From contig NZ_CP123228.1 in assembly GCF_029855045.1 (NCBI RefSeq), positions 4,898,001 through 4,962,000 of the forward strand: a DNA stretch of 64,000 nt. The letters are read 5' to 3'. The DNA is from Piscinibacter sp. XHJ-5 (lineage in GTDB: Bacteria > Pseudomonadota > Gammaproteobacteria > Burkholderiales > Burkholderiaceae_C). Position 1 is the first letter of the stretch; each line of letters begins with the position of its first letter. Shown piece after piece: positions 9,951 through 17,985 of the stretch. The notes under the pieces were generated by a model. The model was not told where the DNA came from. It did not search any database and saw only the letters and a list, made by a program, of their open reading frames with translations. The translations under genes were made by a program, and so were the position numbers.

Positions 9951-10958
9951 TCATTTGCGCGCTTCTGCGAGCGCCGTCTGGACGTCGCGCAACGTCGTTT
10001 CGCTGACGCTCGACGAGTACTTCGCGATGACAGGCTTCATCTTCTCGCGCAGCTTGGCAACCTCCGCCGGCGGCAGTTCAGTGACGGTCATGCCGTTCTT
10101 CCTCAGCAGCTCGAGGTTCGCTGCCTGGGCGGCGCGCGACGCGTCGCGCTGCACCTTGGTGGCTTCGACGGCGGAGTCCTGGATGATCTTCTTCTCGGCC
10201 GGGCTCATCGAGTCCCAGACCTTCTTGCTGAAGATCACCGACTGGGGGTTGTATTGGTGGTTGGTCAGCGCGACGAACTTCTGCACTTCCCAGAACTTGT
10301 TCGACGCAATGACCGAGATCGGATTTTCCTGGCCATCGATCGCCTTGGTCTCCAGCGCGCCGTAGACCTCGGGGAACGGCATCGGCGTCGGGTTGCCGCC
10401 CAGCGCCTTGACCCAGTCGATGTTGATCGGGTTCGGGATCACGCGCAGCTTCAGGCCGTCGATGTCCTCGACCTTGTTGACCGCGCGCTTGCTGGTGGTG
10501 ATCTGTCGATAGCCAAGCTCCCAGTAGGCCAGGCCGACGACGCCCTTGGATTCGAGTTCCTTGTGCAGCTTCTGGCCGACCGGGCCGTCGCAGACGGCGT
10601 CCGACTCCTTCTCATTGGCGAACAGGAACGGGAAGTCGAAGACCGCCAGGTCCTTGGACAGGCTGGCGAGGATGCCGCTGTTCATGACTGCCATCTCGAT
10701 CGTTCCGCCCTGCACCGACGACGTGACCGCCTGGTCGCTGCCCAGCGCGCCGCCCAGGAAGAGCTTGACCTTGATCTTGTCGCCGGACTTGGCGGCGACG
10801 AGCTCGGCGAACTTCTTCATGCCTGCCACGGCCGGGTGGCCCTCGGGGCCGTTCAGGCTCAACTTGAGCGTGCGCTCCTTGATGTCCTGTGCATGTGCCA
10901 GGCCGAGGGAAGCCAGCGCGATGGAGGCGACGATGGCCTTGAGGAAGGTCCGCTTCAT
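9951..10958 (-). CDS. TRAP transporter substrate-binding protein, DctP family
   Basis: Periplasmic solute receptor, 335 aa, signal peptide ending LGLAHA-QDIKE. The DctP core is recognisable: FDFPFLFANEKESDAVCDGPVG, GLKLRVIPNPINIDWVKALGGNPTPMPFPEVYGALETKAIDGQENP (in segments), where the Arg of LRV usually contacts the substrate carboxylate. The partner membrane proteins DctQ and DctM are absent from this operon, so it must rely on a transporter elsewhere. Its position between shikimate dehydrogenase and dehydroquinase genes suggests a quinate- or shikimate-like acid as ligand; that is inference. Confidence 0.92.
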   Translation of the reverse strand: MKRTFLKAIVASIALASLGLAHAQDIKERTLKLSLNGPEGHPAVAGMKKFAELVAAKSGDKIKVKLFLGGALGSDQAVTSSVQGGTIEMAVMNSGILASLSKDLAVFDFPFLFANEKESDAVCDGPVGQKLHKELESKGVVGLAYWELGYRQITTSKRAVNKVEDIDGLKLRVIPNPINIDWVKALGGNPTPMPFPEVYGALETKAIDGQENPISVIASNKFWEVQKFVALTNHQYNPQSVIFSKKVWDSMSPAEKKIIQDSAVEATKVQRDASRAAQAANLELLRKNGMTVTELPPAEVAKLREKMKPVIAKYSSSVSETTLRDVQTALAEARK

Positions 10959-11040
10959 GGAGTGTCTCCGTTGATCGTGATGAGAAGAGGCGTTCTGGAA
11001 CAGTGGGCCCGAGAATCGTTCGAAGCGGACGCGGACGCGC

Positions 11041-11862
11041 TCAGTTCAGCGGCACGGTCAGTCGCTTGATCAGGCTTTGCGTCTGCGGCCGAACGCCTCG
11101 CCACCAGACGAAGGCCTCGGCCGCCTGCTCGACCAGCATGCCGACGCCGTCGGCCAGGCGCGGGACGCCGGCGTTCTGCGCGAGCCGCAGGAAGGGCGTC
11201 AGCCCTTTGCCATATGCCAGCTCGTACGCGAGCGTCGCGCCGGCGAAGACTTCCGCGGGCACGGGCGGCAATTCGGCACGCAGGCTGGCCGACGTGGCGT
11301 TGACGACGACGTCGAAGCGCTCGCCGACGAGATCGCCGTAGCCGCAGGCGACGATCGGACCCGGTGCATCGAACTCGCGCGCCAGCGCCACGGCTTTCTC
11401 GACGGTGCGGTTGGCGACGACGAATGCCTGCGGCGCCTGGGCCAGGAAGGGCAACAGTGCGCCGCGCGCCGCGCCTCCGGCCCCTAGCATCAGCACGCGT
11501 CGGCCGGCGAGCGCGACGCCGAGGTTGCGCTGGATGTCGTTGACGAGGCCGATACCGTCGAAGTTGTCGGCGACGATGCGGTCGGCCTCGAACTTGAGTG
11601 CATTGGTGGCGCCGGCAAGCTGCGCACGCTCCAGCCGATCGGTGGCCATTTCGTAGGCGCGCAACTTGAACGGGGCCGTGACGTTCATGCCCTTGCCGCC
11701 CGCATCCCGGAAGGCCCGCACCCTCGCCTCTAGGCCGTCGAGTGGCCCCTCGATCGCGGTGTACTCCAGATCCTGTTGCGTCTGATTGGCAAAGGTCGCG
11801 TGGATCAGCGGCGACTTGCTGTGCGCGATGGGGTTGCCGATCACGGCGTAGCGGTCGGTCAT
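11041..11862 (-). CDS. aroE: Shikimate dehydrogenase
   Basis: Shikimate/quinate dehydrogenase family, 273 aa. Substrate residues are present: PIAHSKSPLIH, MNVTAPFKL with the catalytic Lys (about residue 67), DNFDGIGL with the catalytic Asp (about 104), and MLVEQAAEAF near the end. The NAD(P) fold starts VLMLGAGGAARGAL. AGGAG is present before the ATG at 11862, and the gene follows the CoA-transferase by 12 bp. Because it is co-transcribed with a TRAP receptor and a dehydroquinase, oxidation of shikimate or quinate for growth is more likely than aromatic amino acid synthesis. Cofactor preference cannot be read with confidence. Confidence 0.92.
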   Translation of the reverse strand: MTDRYAVIGNPIAHSKSPLIHATFANQTQQDLEYTAIEGPLDGLEARVRAFRDAGGKGMNVTAPFKLRAYEMATDRLERAQLAGATNALKFEADRIVADNFDGIGLVNDIQRNLGVALAGRRVLMLGAGGAARGALLPFLAQAPQAFVVANRTVEKAVALAREFDAPGPIVACGYGDLVGERFDVVVNATSASLRAELPPVPAEVFAGATLAYELAYGKGLTPFLRLAQNAGVPRLADGVGMLVEQAAEAFVWWRGVRPQTQSLIKRLTVPLN

Positions 11863-11874
11863 GGTCGGTCTCCT

Positions 11875-13095
11875 TCAGGCGCTGAAGAGCACACCCTCGG
11901 CCTGCATGGCTTCGATCTCCTCGGCACCGAAGCCGAGGGCCGCGGCGACCTCGGCGTTGTGCTGGCCGAGGTCCGGTGCGAGCCGGCGGATCGTGGTGTC
12001 GCAGTCCGAGAACCGGAACGGCAGATTCGGCAGACGCAGGGTGCCGAACCGCGGGTGCTGCTGCTCGACCACCATGCCGCGTGCCTGAATCTGCGGATCG
12101 GCAAGCACCTCGTCGATGCGCTGCACCTTGGCGCCCGGCACGTCGACGGCGTCGAGCAGTGCGAGCACGTCTGCCACCTTGCGGCTCGCGATCCACGGCT
12201 TGACGACGTCGAGGATCTCCAGCCGGTGCGCGTTTCGGCCGTTGAGGTCATGAAAGCGCGTGTCGCCGCCGAAGCCGGCCGGGCCGCCATGGGCCTCCAC
12301 CAACGCGGCGAAGCGCTTCCACGAGTCATCGACCTGGGCCGCGATCACCATGTCGCCGTCGGCGGCGCGGAACACACCGTACAGCGTCGAGGTCGGCATG
12401 TCGTGCCCGGTCTGCTCGGGCAGCATCGTGCCGCCGGACAGCGTGCAGCACTGCACCGCGTACTCATGCATCGATACCAGCGTGTCGTACAGCGCCATGT
12501 CGATGTGCTGGCCGCGGCCGCTCTTGACGCGGCCGAGCAACGCCGCATTGATCGCCGCCACCGCATGGATGCCGGTGTACATGTCGCCCAGCGAGATGCG
12601 CAACAGCGGCGGCGGATCGCCTGCGGTGCCGACCATCTGCATGATGCCGCTCCTGGCCTCGGCAATGAGGCCGAAGCCGGCGCGGTGCGCATCAGGCCCG
12701 GTGTGGCCATAGGCCGAGATCGAGCAGTAGACGAGCTTCGGGTTTCGTGCAGACAGCTCGGCATAGCCCAGCCCGAGCCTGTCAAGCGCGCCGGGCCGGT
12801 AGTTCTCGACGAAGACGTCGGCCGAGTCGCACAGCCGGTGCATGAAGTCCTTGCCGCGCGGGTCCTTCATGTTGACGCTGACCCCCTGCTTGCCCATGTT
12901 GAGCTGCAGGTAGTAGCCGCTCTGCCGGTCGTCGAGGATCCAGGCGTGCTGGCGCCCGGCATCGCCGCTGCCGGGACGCTCGACCTTGATCACCTCCGCG
13001 CCGAGCGCGGCAAGGCAACGGCCGACGTACGGGCCCGCAAGGAAATGGCTGTAGTCGACGACACGGATGCCGGCCAGCGGCAGGGGCTGGGTCAT
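11875..13095 (-). CDS. CaiB/BaiF CoA-transferase family III protein
   Basis: Family III CoA-transferase, 406 aa. It moves CoA between acids. The catalytic aspartate is seen in ISLGDMYTGIHAV (about residue 175), with the N-terminal GIRVVDYSHFLAGPYVGRCLAALGAEVIKVERP (read in parts) typical of the fold. Its start overlaps the MaoC stop by four bases, and AroE follows 12 bp later. With the hydratase and reductase genes it implies that an acid is handled as a CoA ester in this operon. Confidence 0.92.
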   Translation of the reverse strand: MTQPLPLAGIRVVDYSHFLAGPYVGRCLAALGAEVIKVERPGSGDAGRQHAWILDDRQSGYYLQLNMGKQGVSVNMKDPRGKDFMHRLCDSADVFVENYRPGALDRLGLGYAELSARNPKLVYCSISAYGHTGPDAHRAGFGLIAEARSGIMQMVGTAGDPPPLLRISLGDMYTGIHAVAAINAALLGRVKSGRGQHIDMALYDTLVSMHEYAVQCCTLSGGTMLPEQTGHDMPTSTLYGVFRAADGDMVIAAQVDDSWKRFAALVEAHGGPAGFGGDTRFHDLNGRNAHRLEILDVVKPWIASRKVADVLALLDAVDVPGAKVQRIDEVLADPQIQARGMVVEQQHPRFGTLRLPNLPFRFSDCDTTIRRLAPDLGQHNAEVAAALGFGAEEIEAMQAEGVLFSA

Positions 13096-13565
13096 GCCTG
13101 GCTCCCGCCTCGCAGAGCGTCGGGCCGGCGCGGGATCATGAGGCGGTGCTCGCCGCGCTGCACCACCTGGCCGTGCTGGTTGATCAACTCGGACGGCAGC
13201 ACGACGATGCCCCAGCCCGGCTTGCTCTTGCTGGGCCGCATTGCGCCAACCCTGAACTTGACGTGCAGCACATCGCCGACCTTGATCGGCAGCAGAAAGT
13301 CCCAGGTCCAGCCCAGCGACATGCCGGGCAGGAAGCGGTAGTCGCTCTGCGTCTTCAGTCCGTCGGCGACGCTCAGGCCGAACAGGCCGTGCGCGACGAT
13401 GCAGCCGAAATGGCTCGCGTTGGCATACTCCTCGTCGACGTGCACGGGGGTGTGGTCACCGGTGAGGTCGGCATACGCGAGGATGCGTTCTCTCGTGACG
13501 GTGTAGGCCGGGCTGACGCACTCGTCGCCCTCGTTCGCGTCGTCCCAATGCTTTTCCGCACTCAT
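13092..13565 (-). CDS. MaoC-like hot-dog hydratase
   Basis: MaoC/(R)-specific enoyl-CoA hydratase-like protein, 157 aa, single hot-dog domain. The active-site pattern DHTPVHVDEEYANASHFGCI followed by VAHGLFGLSVADGL carries the Asp and His of the family. It probably hydrates an unsaturated acyl-CoA; mesaconyl-CoA hydratase-type activity is possible but unproven. The stop codon overlaps the CoA-transferase start, so the two are likely made together. Confidence 0.88.
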   Translation of the reverse strand: MSAEKHWDDANEGDECVSPAYTVTRERILAYADLTGDHTPVHVDEEYANASHFGCIVAHGLFGLSVADGLKTQSDYRFLPGMSLGWTWDFLLPIKVGDVLHVKFRVGAMRPSKSKPGWGIVVLPSELINQHGQVVQRGEHRLMIPRRPDALRGGSQA

Positions 13566-13596
13566 CGTTGTTCCTTGCTGGTCGATGACAGTTCGG

Positions 13597-13992
13597 TCAG
13601 ACCTCGGCTCGCGGATCGACGGCCAGCGCCGCCGCCACGGCGCTCGCCGGCTTCGCCTGGATCAGTTCGACCGCGAGACCGTCGGGCAGGCGCAGCCAGT
13701 TGCGGCCCTGCGGCATCTCCGTGACGCCGAAGGCCTTCGCGGCTTCGAGCGCTGCCTCCAGGTCCTCGCACATCACCCCGACGTGACCGAGTCGGCCTTC
13801 CGGCCCGTCGAAGTCCGGCTTGGCGATGAACTGCATGCCGCCCAGCGTCCAGTACTGCACCGGCTCCTCGACCGTGCCGTGCACGTCGCGCATCGTCATG
13901 CCGAGCACGTCGCGGAAGAACCGGATGTGCCAGTGGATGTCGCGCACCCAGATCGCGACGTGTTCGACGTATGCCTTCTGCGCAGTGACCAT
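13597..13992 (-). CDS. VOC superfamily (glyoxalase/bleomycin resistance/dioxygenase) protein
   Basis: Single vicinal-oxygen-chelate domain, 131 aa. Candidate metal ligands are His in YVEHVAIWVRD (residue 10), His in RLGHVGVM (about 68) and Glu in AVELIQAKP (about 113), and the Q in PVQYWTLGGMQF. Members isomerise, epimerise or cleave small substrates including CoA esters. It follows the PanE-like gene by 17 bp and precedes MaoC by 31 bp. The reaction cannot be named from sequence. Confidence 0.85.
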   Translation of the reverse strand: MVTAQKAYVEHVAIWVRDIHWHIRFFRDVLGMTMRDVHGTVEEPVQYWTLGGMQFIAKPDFDGPEGRLGHVGVMCEDLEAALEAAKAFGVTEMPQGRNWLRLPDGLAVELIQAKPASAVAAALAVDPRAEV

Positions 13993-14009
13993 GGTCTGTG
14001 CTCCTGTGG

Positions 14010-14945
14010 TCAGGCGGCCTGCAGCCGCATGTGGTGTTCGATGCCCTTGATGCCGGCGACCAGGGTCTGGTTGATCGGGGTGGGGACGCCACAGCGGTGG
14101 CCCCAGCGCACGACCGCGCCGTTGATGAAGTCGATCTCTGTCGCCGAGCCTTTCTCCAGGCTCTGCAGCATCGAGGTCTTGAAATCGTCAGGCAGCCCTT
14201 CGGCAGCCTTCAGCCACGCATCGCGGGGCTCGCGGGTGGCCAGCGCGACGCCGCAGGCCCTGGCGACGGCCATGGCCTCGGCCACGGCGGCGAGCGCGCA
14301 GGTCTCGACCTCCTCGACCTTGTAGAGCTCGCCATAGGTCAGCCGGGTGATGCTGCTGAGCGCACCGGTCGAGACATTCACCAGCAGCTTGTCCCACATC
14401 ACGCCGACAATGTTGTCGCTGAGCGCGGTGCGCAGACCGGCACGCAGGAACTCGTCTCGGATCGCCTTCGCGCGTGGACTGCGGCTGCCGTCGAGTTCGC
14501 CGACCACCGTCTCCTTTCCGGCCGTGCCGACGAGGATGTGGCCGGGCGCGAGCAGCACGCCACCGACGTAGGTCTTGCCCGCCAACACCTTCTCGCGCCC
14601 GACGACCTCGGCAAGGATGTCCTCGTGGCCCAGCCCGTTCTGCAGCGACAGGACGACGGTGCCCGGGCCGACGATGGACCGTGCGGACTCGATCGCCTGC
14701 CGTGTGTGGAACGACTTCACCAGCACGATGACGACGTCCATGACCTCGAGCGTGGCGCTGTCCGTCACGGCGCGAACGATCACCGAACGCTCGCGGCCGT
14801 TCTCGACGAGCCGCAGGCCGTTGCGTTCGATGGCCGCGACTTGCGCGGCATTGCGGGTCACCAGCGTCACCGCGCAGCCAGCCTCGGCCAATACGCCGCC
14901 GATCGCGCATCCCAGCGCGCCGGCGCCCAGCACACAGATCTTCAA
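14010..14945 (-). CDS. Ketopantoate reductase-like oxidoreductase (ApbA/PanE family)
   Basis: ApbA/PanE family NAD(P)H reductase, 311 aa. The Rossmann motif KICVLGAGALGCAIGG is at the very N-terminus; NGLGHEDIL and the Lys in VMWDKLLVNVSTGALSSI belong to the C-terminal helical domain. The start is a TTG at 14945, five bases after GAGGAG; a longer reading to an ATG at 15038 would run through the promoter region. In a catabolic operon it more likely reduces or oxidises a 2-keto/2-hydroxy acid intermediate than serves pantothenate synthesis. First gene of the operon 14945 to 9463. Confidence 0.88.
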   Translation of the reverse strand: MKICVLGAGALGCAIGGVLAEAGCAVTLVTRNAAQVAAIERNGLRLVENGRERSVIVRAVTDSATLEVMDVVIVLVKSFHTRQAIESARSIVGPGTVVLSLQNGLGHEDILAEVVGREKVLAGKTYVGGVLLAPGHILVGTAGKETVVGELDGSRSPRAKAIRDEFLRAGLRTALSDNIVGVMWDKLLVNVSTGALSSITRLTYGELYKVEEVETCALAAVAEAMAVARACGVALATREPRDAWLKAAEGLPDDFKTSMLQSLEKGSATEIDFINGAVVRWGHRCGVPTPINQTLVAGIKGIEHHMRLQAA

Positions 14946-15046
14946 GTCGGCTCCTCGTCCTCTTCGCAGCGCCGCCAGGGCGATGCACGAACGAGAAGAT
15001 AGGCAACGGACCACCTCCTGGCCATGCAATGGCCGCAATACACTTC

Positions 15047-15061
15047 ATTGCGCCACGCAAT
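15047..15061. promoter_or_regulatory. Candidate LysR operator
   Basis: Perfect inverted repeat ATTGCGCCACGCAAT, matching the T-N11-A LysR box form, 17 bases before the LysR start and between the divergent operons. Further GCAAT half-sites lie at about 15026 and 15034, as expected for a recognition plus activation site arrangement. Confidence 0.6.
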
Positions 15062-15078
15062 AGACAGACGAGCCCACC

Positions 15079-16020
15079 ATGAAAGTAGACGAGGACCTCG
15101 CGCTTCCCAGCGTGAAGCTGATGCGGCTTTTCGAACTGCTCTACAGCACCGGCAGCGTCACCCGTTCCGCCGAGCATCTCGGGCAGAGCCAGCCCACGGT
15201 CAGCATCTGGTTGTCGCAGTTGCGCAAGCTGCTGAACGATCCACTGTTCGTGCGCACCCCTGCAGGCATGCAGCCCACGCCGCGCGCCGACGCGCTGATG
15301 CCCGTCGTGCGCGACGCGCTCGCCTGCATCCGACGGCTGACCGAAGAGGCGCCGGCGTTCGTGCCGGCGCGGTCGACGCGGCGCTTTCGCATCTGCATGA
15401 CCGACGCCAGCCACATCACGTTGCTACCACGCCTGCTTGCGCACGTGCGCGGCGTCGCGCCGGGAGTGCGACTGGAGGCGGCACGGATCGATCCCGACAC
15501 CGCCGGCGCGATGGAGGCGGGCGATGCGGATCTTGCGATCGGTCTGGTGCCGTGGCTCGAATCCGGCTTCTACCAGCAGACGTTGTTCACGCAGGACTGG
15601 GTCTGCCTGGTCAACCGCCGCCATCCGCGCCTGGCCGGCGGGCGTCTGACGATACGCCGGTACGAGGCCGAGCCGCATGTCGGCATCGTCTCGGGCACGG
15701 GCTACCAGCTGCTCGAGGCCACGCTGCGCAAACGAACCATCCAGCGCAACGTGTGGCTCGAGCTGCCCGGCTTCCTGGGCCTGCCCGCAATCCTGTCCAC
15801 GACCGACCTCGTCGCGACGCTGCCGCGACACATCGGCGAGACCTTGGCCCGCACTTCGGATTTGCTCGTGCTGAAGTGCCCGCTTCCAATTCCCACGTTC
15901 CAGGTCAAGCAACACTGGCACGCACGCTTTCACCACGATGCGGGGAACCGGTGGCTACGCGGCGTATGCGCCGCGCTGTTCATGCCCGGTGCTGCGAGCA
16001 AGGTGGTGGGCGCCGCCTGA
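15079..16020 (+). CDS. LysR family transcriptional regulator
   Basis: LysR regulator, 313 aa. Winged helix at residues 10-70 (LFELLYSTGSVTRSAEHLGQSQPTVSIWLSQLR, read in parts) resembles the NahR/NodD/LinR branch; the effector domain follows from about 95. It is divergent from the shikimate dehydrogenase/CoA-transferase operon and is the obvious candidate to regulate it through the inverted repeat at 15047-15061. No strong ribosome binding site is visible before the ATG. Confidence 0.93.
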   Translation: MKVDEDLALPSVKLMRLFELLYSTGSVTRSAEHLGQSQPTVSIWLSQLRKLLNDPLFVRTPAGMQPTPRADALMPVVRDALACIRRLTEEAPAFVPARSTRRFRICMTDASHITLLPRLLAHVRGVAPGVRLEAARIDPDTAGAMEAGDADLAIGLVPWLESGFYQQTLFTQDWVCLVNRRHPRLAGGRLTIRRYEAEPHVGIVSGTGYQLLEATLRKRTIQRNVWLELPGFLGLPAILSTTDLVATLPRHIGETLARTSDLLVLKCPLPIPTFQVKQHWHARFHHDAGNRWLRGVCAALFMPGAASKVVGAA

Positions 16021-16026
16021 AGCCGC

Positions 16027-16054
16027 TGGCCGCGACCGCGGTCGTGTGCGGCCA
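16027..16054. terminator. Possible bidirectional hairpin terminator
   Basis: Arms TGGCCGC and GCGGCCA enclose a nested GACCGCGGTC palindrome between two convergent genes (LysR and the cupin gene). There is no T-run, so termination is inferred from position and pairing. Confidence 0.4.
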
Positions 16055-16061
16055 ATCCGGT

Positions 16062-16514
16062 TCAAACCAGCTCATGCGGCCGGCAGCCGATGGCCGCACA
16101 GTGCCGGCGGTAGGCGGCGATGCGGTCGGCGGTGTCGATCCGCTGCAGCACGCTGTGGTGCGGGCCGAGGTATTCGACGCTGCCTTTGACGACCACGTGC
16201 ACGAGCAGCTCCTCCTCGCCCGTTGCTTCCCACCAGTCGACATTGCCGGCGGGTTCGTAGACATAGTCGCCGGCGCGCAGCACCCGCCCATCGTTGAGGC
16301 GGCGCTCGCCGGCGAGGTTCAGCGCATGGACTTCGCCTGTGTGCCGGTGCAAGCCCACGCGCACGCCCGGGTCGAGCCGCATCAACTCGACCCAACCCGC
16401 GCCGGCGGGCAGGAACTGCAGCGGCAGCGACCACTTGCCGTCACCTTCGGGTATCCAGGCATCCAGTCCCGCACGGCGCAGCGCCGCGGCGACGACGAGG
16501 TTGGCGAATTCCAT
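16062..16514 (-). CDS. Cupin protein, 2,4'-dihydroxyacetophenone dioxygenase/ChrR-like
   Basis: Small cupin, 150 aa. The first cupin motif reads GLHRHTGEVHALNLAGE (residues 60-77), with two His, a third His and a Glu that could hold iron; the second motif region is GDYVYEPAGNVDWWE. The spacing and the HRHTG-VH signature resemble 2,4'-dihydroxyacetophenone dioxygenases and ChrR-like cupins. AGGAG is six bases before the ATG at 16514. It follows a tautomerase gene by ten bases, and both face a LysR gene, which fits a short ring- or ketone-cleavage route. Substrate unknown. Confidence 0.8.
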   Translation of the reverse strand: MEFANLVVAAALRRAGLDAWIPEGDGKWSLPLQFLPAGAGWVELMRLDPGVRVGLHRHTGEVHALNLAGERRLNDGRVLRAGDYVYEPAGNVDWWEATGEEELLVHVVVKGSVEYLGPHHSVLQRIDTADRIAAYRRHCAAIGCRPHELV

Positions 16515-16524
16515 GGCGGTCTCC

Positions 16525-16923
16525 TCAAAGGCTCGGGTGCTGGTGGCGGTATTCCTGCGTCTTCCCGCCGAAGCCGTAGGCGGCGGCGCGCACGTCGTCC
16601 ACGTGCACGTAACTTTCGTGGTGCAGCGGGCCCAGCAGGGCGGCAAATGCCTCGAACGCTTCGGCGATGTAGCGCGCCTTCTCGGCCTTGGTATTGGTTT
16701 CGTCGACCACCTTGACGTCGAAGTAGAAGCTGGCCAGCTTCTGTTCGGCCAAGGACTTGCCGCCGACAAACCAGTCGCGCGGGTCGACGTAGTCGATCAC
16801 CACCGCGGTCAGGTCGCGCCGCTTGCCGAGCACGCGGCTGGTCAGCTCGAGCAGCATTTCGTTGATGCGTTCGGAAAGCTCCGTCGTGCGCGACGCGCTG
16901 ACCTTGACGTTGAGGATGGGCAT
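16525..16923 (-). CDS. Tautomerase family protein (fused 4-oxalocrotonate tautomerase type)
   Basis: 132 aa with the N-terminal Pro that acts as the general base after Met removal (MPILNVKVSASRTTEL). Length and a second beta-alpha-beta-like half (ASFYFDVKVVDETNTKAEKA onwards) suggest two 4-OT repeats fused in one chain, as in the MIF/4-OT superfamily trimers. It would tautomerise an enol/keto acid produced in its pathway. AAGGA precedes the ATG at 16923. First gene of a two-gene unit with the cupin. Confidence 0.85.
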   Translation of the reverse strand: MPILNVKVSASRTTELSERINEMLLELTSRVLGKRRDLTAVVIDYVDPRDWFVGGKSLAEQKLASFYFDVKVVDETNTKAEKARYIAEAFEAFAALLGPLHHESYVHVDDVRAAAYGFGGKTQEYRHQHPSL

Positions 16924-17009
16924 GGCTGTTTCCTTCGCTGGCTGGGTGGTTGGTGGAATGACTGTAGACAGCCCCGCCGCGTCCGGAAACGGTTGCTCGG
17001 CATAATCGG

Positions 17010-17028
17010 TTTTGCTCGCCAAGCAAAA
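17010..17028. promoter_or_regulatory. Candidate LysR operator
   Basis: Perfect inverted repeat TTTTGCT-CGCCA-AGCAAAA between the divergent tautomerase and LysR genes, 36 bases before the LysR start. It stands out as AT-rich in GC-rich surroundings and has the LysR box layout. Confidence 0.6.
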
Positions 17029-17064
17029 GCAAACGCGACGCGCACCAGAGCCAGAGGCCTTCCG

Positions 17065-17985
17065 ATGCGACCTTTCCTGCCCGACCCTGCCGACCTGCGC
17101 TGGCTGGTGCGCTCCCTCGAGCTGCAATCGTTCTCGGCAGCGGCGCGGGAGATGGACGTGGCGGTATCCGTCGTCTCGCGTGCTGTCGACCGCCTCGAAG
17201 CCGGCTTCGGCATCACGCTGCTGCGCCGCTCCACGCACGGCTTGTCGGCAACGCCCGAGGGCGCCGAGCTGGTGCAGGAAGCGCGTGAACTGGTGAGGCG
17301 GCTCGAAGAGATGGCGGCTTCGTTCGACAAGCAACGCCACAGCGTGGCCGGCGCGGTGCGGCTGGCGTCGAGCCAGGAGATCTGCGAGCAACTCATCGTC
17401 CCGCAGCTGGCCGCACTGCGTGAGCGACATCCGGCGCTGCGCATCGAGCTGGTGGCCGATGACCGCGTGGTCGACCTGGTGACCGACGGCATCGACGTGG
17501 CACTGCGCACGACGCTGGGCAGCAGCGACGTGGTCGTCGCCCGCGAGCTGGGTTCGTTCGAGCGGCGGCTGTACGCGTCGCCGGACTACCTGCGCCGGCA
17601 TGGAGACCCGGCCGAGCCTGCGGACCTGCACCGGCACCAGACGGTGACGCATACCGCGCAGGGACCGGCCGTCACGTGGGCGTTCCGCCACGCCGGGCGC
17701 AAGCTGGAGATCACCGTCAGATCGCAGCTGGCGGCCAACAGCTCGGCCCTGCTTCACCGCGCGCTGGTGGCCGGCGCCGGCATCGGGATGCTGTCACGAC
17801 CCTTGGCTGCAGCGGATGCGGCGGATGGCAAGCTGGTCGAAGTCCTGCAGCCCTTCGCTTCACGGGCGGCGTACACGATGTACGCCGTCTCCTTGCCGAG
17901 CCGGCGCAACGCTTCGCGCGTGCGGGCGGTGACCGCCTTCCTGCAGGAGGCTGCGCGCAAGTGCTGGGGGCTGGCGCCGCCCTGA
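17065..17985 (+). CDS. LysR family transcriptional regulator
   Basis: LysR regulator, 306 aa, of the CrgA/DsdC-like branch. Winged helix at residues 8-65 (LRWLVRSLELQSFSAAAREM, then VVSRAVDRLEAGFGITLLRR). The effector domain begins around 90. It is divergent from the tautomerase/cupin pair and is likely its regulator. The ATG at 17065 has GAGG seven bases upstream. Confidence 0.92.
   Translation: MRPFLPDPADLRWLVRSLELQSFSAAAREMDVAVSVVSRAVDRLEAGFGITLLRRSTHGLSATPEGAELVQEARELVRRLEEMAASFDKQRHSVAGAVRLASSQEICEQLIVPQLAALRERHPALRIELVADDRVVDLVTDGIDVALRTTLGSSDVVVARELGSFERRLYASPDYLRRHGDPAEPADLHRHQTVTHTAQGPAVTWAFRHAGRKLEITVRSQLAANSSALLHRALVAGAGIGMLSRPLAAADAADGKLVEVLQPFASRAAYTMYAVSLPSRRNASRVRAVTAFLQEAARKCWGLAPP

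Noticed and set aside
9463..11862. AroE and AroQ as the housekeeping aromatic amino acid genes
   Set aside because: They are in an operon with a TRAP receptor, CoA-transferase and divergent LysR, and AroQ has a divergent N-terminal loop; a catabolic role fits better.
14946..15038. Longer PanE-like start at ATG 15038
   Set aside because: It would add 31 residues before the Rossmann motif; the TTG at 14945 has a GAGGAG at correct spacing and starts the fold directly.
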